Assembly (NCBI RefSeq): GCF_000242435.1
Contig: NZ_JH591187.1
Location: forward strand, 1-64,000
DNA: 64,000 bases
Direction: 5' to 3'
From: Dialister succinatiphilus YIT 11850
GTDB lineage: Bacteria; Bacillota; Negativicutes; Veillonellales; Dialisteraceae
Under the pieces are notes generated by a model. The model was not told the DNA's origin and searched no databases. It saw only the letters and a program-made list of their open reading frames with translations. Of the stretch, positions 32,289 through 40,914 are shown piece after piece. The position numbers and the translations under genes are program-made. Within the stretch, counting starts at the first letter, position 1, and each line of letters starts with the position of its first letter.

Positions 32289-34643
32289 ATGACATTGGAT
32301 GAACTGCCTCAGGGGAAAACGGCAGATGTGACAGTGGTTGGCGGAGAGGGACCTCTGCGCCAGCACTTTCTTGATATGGGCCTGATTCCGGGGGCAGAGG
32401 TGACGTTTATCAAGTTCGCTCCTCTGGGGGACCCCATGGAGCTCATGGTTCAGGGGTATGAACTCACCCTTCGCGTGGAAGATGCAAAGAAAATTCAGGT
32501 AGATCATCTGCGGGACCGGGATATGACAAAGAAGGAAATAAAGCAGCCCACGCTGATTCAGCATCCGGGCCTGGGGGAACCGGGGCGGGTGCACGAGCTT
32601 TCGCCCTACCATGATGCAAAACCGGTGGAAGGAAAACTCGTTTTTGCGCTGGCAGGAAACCAGAACTGCGGAAAAACCACTCTTTTCAACCAGCTCACCG
32701 GGTCCAACCAGCATGTGGGCAATTTCCCCGGCGTTACCGTAGACCGGAAGAGCGGTTTTATCAAAGGCCATCCGGACTGTGAAGTGGTGGATCTTCCGGG
32801 AATTTATTCCCTGTCTCCCTATACCAGTGAGGAAATCGTTTCCCGTAAATTCATTCTGGAAGAGAAGCCCAGTGCCATTATCAACATTGTGGATGCCACC
32901 AACCTGGAACGCAACCTGTACCTCACCATGCAGCTTATGGAGCTGGATGTGCCCATGGTGCTGGCTCTCAATATGATGGACGAGGTGGAAAAGAACGGCG
33001 GCTCCATCCTTATCAATGAAATGGAAGAAATCCTGCAGATTCCAGTGGTTCCTATTTCCGCCGCCAGGAACCAGGGGGTGCAGGAACTGGTGCGCCATGC
33101 AGTCCATGTGGCAAGGTACAGGGAAAAACCGGGCATCCGGGATTTCTGCAGCCCTTTGGACCATAAGGGAGCGGTGCATCGGGCCCTTCACGGCATTATG
33201 CACCTGATCCAGGACCATGCGGAAGCGGCCGGTATACCGCTGCGCTTTGCGGCAGGCAAGCTGGTGGAAGGAGACCATCTGGTGGAAGAGGCCCTTCATC
33301 TGGAAAACAATGAAAAGGAAATGATCGGTCACATTATCAAACAGATGGAGGAAGAAAGGGGACTGGACCATGCAGCAGCCATGGCAGATATGCGATTCCT
33401 CTTTATCCGGCGCCTCTGCGATAAGACGGTGGTGAAGCCGAAGGAAAGCAGGGAGCATGCACGGAGCCGGAAGATGGACAGGATACTTACAGGGAAATAC
33501 ACGGCCATCCCCATTTTCATCCTCATTATGGGTCTTGTATTCTACCTGACCTTTAATGTCATCGGCGCCTTTTTCCAGGATCTGCTGGCCAGCGGCATCG
33601 ACAGGCTCACAGAGCAGGTAGACGCAGCCCTGACGGCAGCTGGGGTGAATGAGGCGGTGAAGTCTCTCCTGGTGGATGGTATTTTTACCGGCGTAGGCAG
33701 TGTATTGAGCTTTATCCCTATCATTATGGTGCTCTTCTTTTTCCTTTCCATTCTGGAAGACGGAGGATACATGGCCCGGGTGGCCTTTGTTATGGATAAG
33801 CTGCTTCGGAAAATCGGTTTGTCCGGAAGAAGCATTGTGCCCATGCTCATCGGTTTCGGCTGTTCCGTACCGGCCGTCATGTCTACCAGGACACTGCCTT
33901 CCCTTCGGGACCGCCGAATGACCATCATGCTCATTCCCTTCATGAGCTGCTCTGCCAAGGTGCCTATTTATGCTTTCTTTACAGCGGCCTTCTTCCCTCA
34001 CACCGGGGGTCTGGTCATGACGGGCCTGTATCTTACCGGTGTATGTATGGCCGTAGTGGTGGCCCTTCTTTCCAAGAACACCTTTTTCAAGGGAGAAGCA
34101 GTTCCTTTCGTCATGGAACTTCCCAATTACCGTATGCCGGGAGCTAAAAACGTGGGCCGTCTCATGTGGGACAAAGGAAGGGATTTCCTCCAGCGGGCCT
34201 TCACCGTCATTTTCGTGGGCACTATCATCGTATGGTTCCTCCAGAGCTTTGACCTGACCCTCAACATGGTGGAAGACAGTAAGGACAGCATTCTGGCCCT
34301 CCTGGGCGGCTGGATTGCGCCCCTCTTTTCGCCCCTGGGATTCGGAGACTGGAAAATGTCCACTGCCCTTATCTGCGGCTTTATGGCCAAGGAAAGCGTA
34401 GTGGCCACACTGTCCGTGCTTTATGGCAGCGTTGGCGCTCTGGAAACGGCGCTGACACCGATGGCAGCCTTTTCCTTCCTGATTTTCTGCCTTCTCTATA
34501 CCCCCTGCATTGCCACCATTGCGTCGGTGCGCCGGGAAAACGGCGGCCGCTGGGCATTGGAAATGGTGATTTTCCAGTGTGTCGTAGCATGGATCGTGTC
34601 CTTTATCGTATGGCATGGAGAACTTCTCCTTTTTGGAAATTAA
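32289..34643 (+). CDS. feoB: FeoA-FeoB fusion, ferrous iron transporter
   Basis: 784 aa from ATG 32289 (AAGGGAGAG upstream); the frame is open further back without a plausible start. Residues 1-75 are a FeoA SH3-like domain (MTLDELPQGKTADV, FLDMGLIPGAEV). A 45-residue linker joins it to FeoB: G1 GNQNCGKTT (about 123-131), GNFPGVTV, G3 DLPGIYSLSPYTSEE, G4 NMMD (about 228), then the membrane core with two Gate blocks, the first holding MLIGFGCSVPAV. FeoB takes up Fe2+ with GTP hydrolysis; FeoA is normally a separate small partner. The TonB receptor gene follows at 10 bp. Confidence 0.93.
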   Translation: MTLDELPQGKTADVTVVGGEGPLRQHFLDMGLIPGAEVTFIKFAPLGDPMELMVQGYELTLRVEDAKKIQVDHLRDRDMTKKEIKQPTLIQHPGLGEPGRVHELSPYHDAKPVEGKLVFALAGNQNCGKTTLFNQLTGSNQHVGNFPGVTVDRKSGFIKGHPDCEVVDLPGIYSLSPYTSEEIVSRKFILEEKPSAIINIVDATNLERNLYLTMQLMELDVPMVLALNMMDEVEKNGGSILINEMEEILQIPVVPISAARNQGVQELVRHAVHVARYREKPGIRDFCSPLDHKGAVHRALHGIMHLIQDHAEAAGIPLRFAAGKLVEGDHLVEEALHLENNEKEMIGHIIKQMEEERGLDHAAAMADMRFLFIRRLCDKTVVKPKESREHARSRKMDRILTGKYTAIPIFILIMGLVFYLTFNVIGAFFQDLLASGIDRLTEQVDAALTAAGVNEAVKSLLVDGIFTGVGSVLSFIPIIMVLFFFLSILEDGGYMARVAFVMDKLLRKIGLSGRSIVPMLIGFGCSVPAVMSTRTLPSLRDRRMTIMLIPFMSCSAKVPIYAFFTAAFFPHTGGLVMTGLYLTGVCMAVVVALLSKNTFFKGEAVPFVMELPNYRMPGAKNVGRLMWDKGRDFLQRAFTVIFVGTIIVWFLQSFDLTLNMVEDSKDSILALLGGWIAPLFSPLGFGDWKMSTALICGFMAKESVVATLSVLYGSVGALETALTPMAAFSFLIFCLLYTPCIATIASVRRENGGRWALEMVIFQCVVAWIVSFIVWHGELLLFGN

Positions 34644-34653
34644 AGGAATTGAG

Positions 34654-36681
34654 ATGAAAAAAGTCTGGCTCACAGCCCTTCTATCCCTCTTTCCTGCGGT
34701 GGCAGGAGCAGAGGTGTATACCCTTCCCGGCGTGGTAGTGACGGCGGAAAACCGGAAGGAAACAAAAGATACCGTCTTTCTGCCCCATGAAACTTTGACA
34801 GAAAAGGACATGGAGCGCATGGGTGCTTCCAATGTGGTGGAAGCCCTTTCTACAGCACTGGGGGTGGACCTTTCCTCCGGAAGCCAGGACAGCCGGACGG
34901 TCATGGGCAGCAATCAGCTCATGATACGGGGCATGAACAGCAGCCAGACACTGGTCCTTGTGGATGGACACCGTCTGGCCGATGAAGATACCGCCTCTTC
35001 CCAAAACATGAATCTGCTGCAGCGCTTTGACCTGTCCCAGGTGGAACAGATAGATATTATCCGTGGCGCCGACGGCGTTTCATACGGCTCCTCCGCCATG
35101 GGCGGTGTGGTCAATATCAGGACGAAGAAACCGGGCAGCGGTGAAAGCAGCGCCGGATTCCGTCTGGGGGAGGGAGAAAATACCCTCTATTTTCATGAAG
35201 ATGCAAAGGGGAAAGGCCCTTTCTACCTGGCGGTAAGCGGCAGAGTGACCAGAGTCAGGCCCCTTTCATTCTGGCGGGACAGTTTTTCCAGAAGCATTCA
35301 TTACGACGGCTTTGATGTACCCTCCTACGGCATTCGCCGCTATGCAGGGCTGGATGGCCTTTATGATTTTCGAAACGGCAGCACCCTGAGGCTCAAAGCA
35401 GACTATTTTGATGAAGATACATCCATGCGTTTTTCCGATGCCTCCATGGATGCCTCTGGCATCCATGTGGTGCTGCAGCAGGATGAAAAAAGCCGCACCG
35501 AAAGGACCCAGTGGAATACGTCCCTCACCTATGAAGGGAAAACAGCAGGAAATGTATACAGCGGTGAGGTCTACTACAGCCGCTTGAAGAAGTACAGCGA
35601 AACATGGAATGGCAGACCCGATTTCAAAGACCAGATCCATAGTCCTTACGTACTGCCGGCTCTGACTTCTCTGACTTCCAGACTGGACAATCTTTTCAAA
35701 GCCCGGGACTACGACCGCGCCTTCTATGAAATCTGGGGAATCAGCGGAAAGGATACCATAACCCGGGGCAGCCACCGCCTCACCTTCGGCAGCGAATGGA
35801 ACAGGAGCACCTACACCGGTACCAGGCTTTCAAGGGAAACGTATTCCGGCACAGGAAATAAAGGCGAAGATGGTCACGGGCAGACAAACGGTGCCTCCTA
35901 TGTTTCCGACACCTGGCATGTGAACTCCCGTCTCACCTTCCTCCCCTCTGTCAGATTGGAAAGGGACAGCAGCTTCGGTTTTCTGGGCGTACCGGCGGCA
36001 GGCCTGTCCTATCGGTTCAATGACCGCATGACCTGGAAAACGAGCTATGGAAAGGGGTTCCGCGCCCCTTCCATCAGTGAAAGATACATTCATCTGGACC
36101 ACATGGGGGTTACGGTGGACGGAAATCCGGACCTCAAGGCAGAAACTTCCCGCAGCTTTGATACGGGACTGGAATGGAAGGATGGAAAAACGGCGTGGAC
36201 CATTTCATGGTTTGACCAGAAGGTCAAAAATCTCATTGACTATGAAGAAATGGCAGGCAGCGCCATGGAATACCGGTATGTAAACAGGAAACAGGCGGAG
36301 CTGAAGGGACTGGAAGGAGAAATTTCCTACGCCCTTCTGCCGCGCTGGACAGTGCGGGGCACCTATACCTATCTGGATGGCCGGGATCGATCTGAAAACA
36401 CGCGGCTTCCCAACCGCAGCCGCCACACCGCCATGCTTTCCCTTTCCTACGACAGTAAAGCTCCCTATGGCCTCTCCGGCATGATCTGGTCCGCCTTCAA
36501 AAAGGATTTCTACTTCGATGACAGGAACTACACATGGAATGAAGTGAACCTGTCCCTCCAGAAACACTGGGGAGAGAAATTCACCGCTTCTTTTGGCCTC
36601 TACAACCTGCTGGATAAGAAAATAGATGCCCTCTATATCCACGGCCGTTCCTGGTTTGCTGGAATGGAAATGAAATGGTAG
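34654..36681 (+). CDS. TonB-dependent outer membrane receptor
   Basis: 675 aa from ATG 34654, 7 bp after AAAGGAATTGAG. Signal peptide about residues 1-19 (ending VAGAEV). The TonB-box-like GVVVTA follows, then the plug (NQLMIRGMNSSQTLVLVDG, IIRGADGVSYGSSAMGGVVNI), then a beta-barrel of alternating aromatic strands; the last residue is Trp, one position after the aromatic-rich end typical of barrel proteins. It imports an iron chelate or cobamide through the outer membrane. Co-transcription with feoAB favours iron. No TonB-ExbBD genes are visible in the window. Confidence 0.9.
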   Translation: MKKVWLTALLSLFPAVAGAEVYTLPGVVVTAENRKETKDTVFLPHETLTEKDMERMGASNVVEALSTALGVDLSSGSQDSRTVMGSNQLMIRGMNSSQTLVLVDGHRLADEDTASSQNMNLLQRFDLSQVEQIDIIRGADGVSYGSSAMGGVVNIRTKKPGSGESSAGFRLGEGENTLYFHEDAKGKGPFYLAVSGRVTRVRPLSFWRDSFSRSIHYDGFDVPSYGIRRYAGLDGLYDFRNGSTLRLKADYFDEDTSMRFSDASMDASGIHVVLQQDEKSRTERTQWNTSLTYEGKTAGNVYSGEVYYSRLKKYSETWNGRPDFKDQIHSPYVLPALTSLTSRLDNLFKARDYDRAFYEIWGISGKDTITRGSHRLTFGSEWNRSTYTGTRLSRETYSGTGNKGEDGHGQTNGASYVSDTWHVNSRLTFLPSVRLERDSSFGFLGVPAAGLSYRFNDRMTWKTSYGKGFRAPSISERYIHLDHMGVTVDGNPDLKAETSRSFDTGLEWKDGKTAWTISWFDQKVKNLIDYEEMAGSAMEYRYVNRKQAELKGLEGEISYALLPRWTVRGTYTYLDGRDRSENTRLPNRSRHTAMLSLSYDSKAPYGLSGMIWSAFKKDFYFDDRNYTWNEVNLSLQKHWGEKFTASFGLYNLLDKKIDALYIHGRSWFAGMEMKW

Positions 36682-36814
36682 GAATCACAGGCGCTTACAG
36701 GCGTAAGAGGTTGGCGCCTTTACATGTAGAAGGCGCCCTTTCATCATAAAACCGGTGTAGAGAGCTGGTAAAACATTCGCCATCAGAAGCGTCAGAATTT
36801 TTTCAAAAAAGTAC

Positions 36815-36843
36815 TTGACAGACAGAAAAACGGGCGGTATTAT
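36815..36843 (+). promoter_or_regulatory. Promoter of the livJ T-box transcript
   Basis: TTGACA, a 17-bp spacer and TATTAT. Leader length to the gene is about 400 nt. Confidence 0.78.
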
Positions 36844-36899
36844 ATACACATCTTCAGACAACCAAACGAACTGAAACAAGCTATGAACGAGACAAAAGG

Positions 36900-37200
36900 T
36901 TTGTTGTTCAATCTTCAGAGAGCCGGTGTATGGTGCGAACCGGTAGATGGCAGCATTCATAATATCCCTCGAGAGCTCTTACACCGAATTAAGTAGGTGC
37001 AGGCGATCATTCACGTTACGAATAGGACTACAAGTACAATGTAGGGTGGTACCGCGATCATCGCCCCTATCTTCTGATGAAGGTAGGGGCTTTTCTTATA
37101 GGTGCCGGTTGATTTGCAGTCCGTAAGTGATAAGTGGGAGTGGTACCGCGCATAAAGCGCCTCCGCTGATGGGAAACCATCAGCGGAGGTTTTTATTTTT
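36900..37200 (+). promoter_or_regulatory. T-box leader with one Ile stem I and two antiterminator/terminator modules
   Basis: One stem I signature: AGAGAG at 36917-36922, GGTGCGAA and a probable ATC (Ile) specifier at 36964-36966. Two T-box motifs follow: AGGGTGGTACCGCG at 37043-37056 with terminator hairpin 37063-37090, and a variant GGAGTGGTACCGCG at 37137-37150 with terminator hairpin 37160-37189 and a long T tract. No second AGAGAG is present, so the second module lacks its own specifier stem. The layout matches the tail of the livHMGF leader with its Leu stem I missing. Confidence 0.87.
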
Positions 37201-37253
37201 CTGTTTCATTCACGTTTGGAATCTATTTAATTTTTTTGAAAGAGGGATAAACT

Positions 37254-38414
37254 ATGCAGAAGAAATGGTTAAAAGGAATGGCAGCTGTCATGGCAGCTGC
37301 AGCACTGGCAGGCGCATTCGCAGGATGCGGTGGAGATAAGAAGGCAGCAGCCAGCGGCGCTGCCGGCGGACAGACTGTAAAGCTGGGATTTGTTACCGCT
37401 TATACCGGCCCCGGTGCAGCTTATGGCCAGGCTATGAAAGACGGTGTAGATCTGGCTGTTGAAGAAATCAACAAGGATCCGAACACCAAGGTTAAAATCG
37501 ACCTCAAGACCTACGATACCAAACTGAACAAGTCCGAAGCCATCAATGCTTTCAAGAAATGCATTGAACAGGACAAAGTTCTTGCCATTGAAGGACCTAT
37601 GACCTCCGGCGAAATGTTCGCTGCAGGCCCCATTGCCCAGCAGTCTAAAGTCGTTGCTTTCGGCACCGGCACCACCGCTACCGGCATCACCGACCTGGGT
37701 GACTACATCTTCAGAAACGCCATCCCTGGCAAACTGGCTATTCCGGTGACCCTGAAAAAAGCACATGACAAACTGGGATTCAAGAAAGTAGCTGTTCTCT
37801 ATTCCAACAACAACGACCAGATGGTTCGTGAAAATGATATTTACCAGGAAGAACTGAAGAAGATGGGTGTAGAAGTGGTAGCTACCGAAACCTTCGCAGA
37901 TAAGGATACCGACTTCTCTGCACAGCTCACCAAGATTCAGGCTGCCAACCCTGATGTCATCGCTGTAGCAGGCCTCTATCAGGAAGGCGCCCTCATTGCC
38001 AAGAAAGCCCGTGAAATGGGAATGAACCAGCCCATCATCGGCAACAACGGCTTCAACAGCCCGGCTTATATCCAGCAGGCCGGCGATGCAGCTAACGGCA
38101 CCCTGGTAGCTACACCGTGGAACCCGGAAAGAAAGACCGACAAGGCCCAGAACTTCCGCAAAGCCTTCGTTGCTAAGTACGGTCATGAACCGGATCAGTT
38201 CGCTGCCCAGGCTTATGATGCCATGTACGTCATCCACCAGGCTGTAGAACAGTCCGGCACCACCACGGACCGTAAGAAATTCCGTGATACCCTGGCTAAC
38301 ATCAAAAACTTCGAAGGTGCTACAGGCAAATTCGAATTTGACCAGAACCGCGATCCGAAGATGGACCTGGACGTACTGGAAGTCAAAGACGGAAAATGGG
38401 TTCCTTTCGCTTAA
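37254..38414 (+). CDS. livJ: Branched-chain amino acid ABC transporter binding lipoprotein LivJ
   Basis: 386 aa. A lipoprotein signal with lipobox AFAGC (Cys about residue 24) anchors it to the membrane. It is a type I periplasmic binding fold of the Leu/Ile/Val family: KLGFVTAYTGPGAAYGQ, then EEINKDPNT, then IEGPMTSGEMFAAGPIAQ, with EGATGKFEFDQNRDPKMDL near the end. It would deliver amino acids to the LivHMGF complex encoded about 12 kb upstream, and shares Ile T-box control with it. RBS AGAGGG before ATG 37254. Confidence 0.93.
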   Translation: MQKKWLKGMAAVMAAAALAGAFAGCGGDKKAAASGAAGGQTVKLGFVTAYTGPGAAYGQAMKDGVDLAVEEINKDPNTKVKIDLKTYDTKLNKSEAINAFKKCIEQDKVLAIEGPMTSGEMFAAGPIAQQSKVVAFGTGTTATGITDLGDYIFRNAIPGKLAIPVTLKKAHDKLGFKKVAVLYSNNNDQMVRENDIYQEELKKMGVEVVATETFADKDTDFSAQLTKIQAANPDVIAVAGLYQEGALIAKKAREMGMNQPIIGNNGFNSPAYIQQAGDAANGTLVATPWNPERKTDKAQNFRKAFVAKYGHEPDQFAAQAYDAMYVIHQAVEQSGTTTDRKKFRDTLANIKNFEGATGKFEFDQNRDPKMDLDVLEVKDGKWVPFA

Positions 38415-38463
38415 CAGTTTAAAAAGCGCATAGCCTGTCCCTGATAGGAAACGGGAAAAACCA

Positions 38464-38514
38464 GTGGATAGGGCAGGACGAGCAGCACCCCTGACGCTGC
38501 GTGTCCCTATCCAT
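38464..38514 (+). terminator. Large hairpin after livJ
   Basis: GGATAGGG pairs with CCCTATCC, and inside it GCAGC with GCTGC; TTTTT follows after six bases. Probable terminator. Confidence 0.6.
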
Positions 38515-38518
38515 CATA

Positions 38519-38580
38519 GTTTTTCCCCAACGCAAAACCGCAGTGCATCCCTACGCACTGCGGTTTTGTATTGGGGAAAA
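38519..38580. terminator. Second, very long hairpin downstream of livJ
   Basis: TTTTCCCCAA plus CGCAAAACCGCAGTGC pair with GCACTGCGGTTTTG and TTGGGGAAAA around an 8-nt loop. The symmetry allows termination on both strands. Confidence 0.75.
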
Positions 38581-39048
38581 TAAGCGGCCCTCCATATGGG
38601 AACGCCGGGTGCTTTCCTGTATTTCCCTAGGGGCCTGCGCCTGCGGCGCAGAGGGTCGTATAGCCCTAGGCTGACGCATGGACCAAGGGTTGTGTCCCCA
38701 CAGGGGAAACGACTCACTATGATTTGTGCGTCGCTGGCGCTCCTGCATCCTCTGCTGTCACTGACTCACTGGATTTTCAGGGCGCTAATGCTCCCTTACA
38801 AATCCAGTTCGCATAGTGCAAATCATGTTCGCTGTGCATCGCTTCGCTCAAGGGGCAGCGGCCGTGGCGGGCATCTTTAATTTATAGATGGCGCCGGTAT
38901 GATCAAAACTTCACAGTCCTCGGGACCAAAGACCGTCAAACTTATGAACCCGATCGCCGAAGGCCGTTCCATCTTAAAAACCTTCCCCTATGAACCCTCA
39001 CGGGGGGCTCTCCATCTCATTTCTAATCCTGTGTTCCGTTGTATACAG
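38581..39048. other. Gene-poor region with REP-like inverted pieces
   Basis: No gene is supported; open frames here have no RBS. Several short palindromic pieces have the CGCT(N)CGCTC form: TCGCTGGCGCTCC, GCGCTAATGCTCCC inside an ACTGGATTT/AAATCCAGT hairpin, and TCGCTTCGCTCAAGG. A CCATCTT(A/G)A(A/T)AACC piece near 38970 recurs near 43015. It looks like a graveyard of short dispersed repeats. Confidence 0.45.
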
Positions 39049-39067
39049 AGAACGAGCATTCTATAAT
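39049..39067 (+). promoter_or_regulatory. Promoter with possible LexA-type site before the Y-family polymerase
   Basis: TATAAT lies at 39062-39067. Overlapping its upstream edge is the near-palindrome AGAACGAGCATTCT (GAAC-4-ATTC, one base off GAAC-4-GTTC, the core of Firmicute SOS boxes). An SOS function would suit the gene but rests on one imperfect site. Confidence 0.35.
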
Positions 39068-39113
39068 AAATACAGAACGTTTATTTCACAAAAATAAGTT
39101 TGATGGAGGAGCC

Positions 39114-40376
39114 ATGGCGGACGATGTGTATGTGTGCATAGATTTGAAAAGTTTCTATGCTTCGGTGGAATGTGCGGCCCGGGGGCTGGACCCTTTTACC
39201 ACGAACCTGGTAGTGGCGGATCCGTCTCGAGGGCCCGGAGCCCTGTGTCTGGCGGTGAGTCCCGGGCTTAAGGCAAAGGGGGTCAGGAACCGGTGCCGGC
39301 TTTTTGAAATTCCTCCTTCCCTGAAATACATTACGGCCCTGCCGCGGATGGGGCTCTATATGGAAGTGTCTGCAGATATTTACAATATTTATCTTCATTT
39401 CTTTTCTGCAGAAGACGTGTACGCCTATTCCATTGACGAATGTTTCATCCACGCTTCGCCCTATCTGGCCATGTACCGGAAAGACGGCATGGCACTGGCG
39501 GAGATGATGATGAAGGCTGTGTATGAAAGGACCGGCATCTGCGCCACCGCAGGGGTGGGAACCAATCTTTTTCTGGCAAAAATCGCCATGGACATTGTGG
39601 CCAAGCATGTACCGGAGCATATAGCCTATCTGGATGAAGGCATCTTCAAGGAAACCCTGTGGTACCACCGCCCTCTCACGGACATATGGAACATAGGAAA
39701 GGGCATTGCCGGAAGGCTTCAGAAATATGGGGTCTATGACCTTCATGGCGTCACCCTCCTTCCTCCCGAAATGCTGTATAAGGAATTCGGCGTGAATGCG
39801 AAATACCTCATCGACCATGCCCATGGCTGGGAACCCTGCACTCTGCAGGATATCCATTCCTACCGTCCTGGGACCCGTTCCATCCATACGGGACAGGTCC
39901 TTTTTGAAGATTACACCTATGAAGAAGGGGAAATCCTGCTTTATGAAATGGCGGAGTTGCTGATACAGCAGATGCTGGGACAGGGCCTCGCAGCCCGGGG
40001 CATCTCCCTCTATGCCGGCTATTCGGGACGGGAGAGGAAGGGGAGCAGCGGCAGCAGAAGGCTGGATGGATATACCGACGTTCCGGAAGATATATGGCAG
40101 GCTTTCCATCAGCTGTATCAGGACAAGGTCATTCCCCGTTTGGGCATACGCACCCTCCGTCTGGCACTGGAGGATGTGGCGCCGGCAGATGAAGTACCCC
40201 GGCACTTTTCCCTCTTCCGATCGCCTTGGGAAGAAGAAAGGCAGAAAAAGGTGGAGCTGGCTATGATGGATATTAAAAGTAAATTTGGAAAAAATGCGCT
40301 GCTTCGCGGTATCGACTATTTCCCGAAAGCCACCCTGCGGAGCAGGAACGGTCTCATAGGAGGTCATCATGAGTGA
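39114..40376 (+). CDS. Y-family DNA polymerase (UmuC/DinB-like)
   Basis: 420 aa from ATG 39114, with GGAGGAG upstream. The catalytic blocks are clear: CIDLKSFYASVE (first metal Asp) and YSIDECF (Asp-Glu pair). The little-finger region with GRSIHTGQVLFEDYT-like sequence follows. The UmuC subgroup in Firmicutes carries the LKSFYASVEC form and usually pairs with a YolD-like protein, as it does here. It performs error-prone bypass of damaged DNA. It overlaps the YolD-like gene by 8 bp. Confidence 0.92.
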   Translation: MADDVYVCIDLKSFYASVECAARGLDPFTTNLVVADPSRGPGALCLAVSPGLKAKGVRNRCRLFEIPPSLKYITALPRMGLYMEVSADIYNIYLHFFSAEDVYAYSIDECFIHASPYLAMYRKDGMALAEMMMKAVYERTGICATAGVGTNLFLAKIAMDIVAKHVPEHIAYLDEGIFKETLWYHRPLTDIWNIGKGIAGRLQKYGVYDLHGVTLLPPEMLYKEFGVNAKYLIDHAHGWEPCTLQDIHSYRPGTRSIHTGQVLFEDYTYEEGEILLYEMAELLIQQMLGQGLAARGISLYAGYSGRERKGSSGSRRLDGYTDVPEDIWQAFHQLYQDKVIPRLGIRTLRLALEDVAPADEVPRHFSLFRSPWEEERQKKVELAMMDIKSKFGKNALLRGIDYFPKATLRSRNGLIGGHHE

Positions 40377-40686
40377 TATCAAAAGGGCCTGCCAATTTCT
40401 TCCCTTCGATGGTCTTTCCGGCTATGGCACCCTTCTGGCGGAAACAGGAAGGGAAAGAGAAGAGAAAAGGCAGGTATCAGAAGATCGGGCGGCGGTACTG
40501 GATCAAATGACAGGACTTCTGAAGAAGAAAGACAGGTTGGAAGTGGTGTTTTACGACCGGGACTGCTACCGCAGGATAGAAGGCACGGTGGAGATGGTGG
40601 ACCGCATCGGAAGGAAGCTCTGCCTGGAGGGAAGAAAGATTCCCTTTGAAGATGTATGGGAAATCCATAGGAAAAAGAGACCATAG
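40369..40686 (+). CDS. YolD-like protein
   Basis: 105 aa, overlapping the polymerase gene by 8 bp, with AGGAGG upstream. The start RACQFLPFDGLSGYGTLLAE is the YolD signature (often RAxQFxPFxALxGY), and the C-terminal half, with DCYRRIEGTVEMVDRIGRKLCL, is a WYL/SH3-like beta part. YolD-like proteins are thought to be functional counterparts of UmuD; this is prediction for the family. Confidence 0.85.
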   Translation: MSDIKRACQFLPFDGLSGYGTLLAETGREREEKRQVSEDRAAVLDQMTGLLKKKDRLEVVFYDRDCYRRIEGTVEMVDRIGRKLCLEGRKIPFEDVWEIHRKKRP

Positions 40687-40914
40687 AAATTTCATCAAAA
40701 GGGATGTGAAGAAAGGATTGACATTTTTTCACATTCCTTTTTCAATGCCTCTCGGCTCCATGCACCGGGCTTCCGGGCGCCTTGGAATCTGTCTGCTGCA
40801 GACATACATAGGCCTCTCATCTCCATGGTATAATAGTAAAAATATGAAGAAAGCTGATGCAGGAATCAAAGCAGCGGGCCATGGCATCGGCATTTTTCTG
40901 AAAGGAGGGATAGG

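Noticed and set aside
32055-34913. 952-codon open frame on the minus strand opposite feoAB
   Set aside because: It is a shadow of the high-quality FeoA-FeoB frame. It shows His/Cys/Gln-rich composition without domains and covers the gene's start and the neighbouring receptor start.
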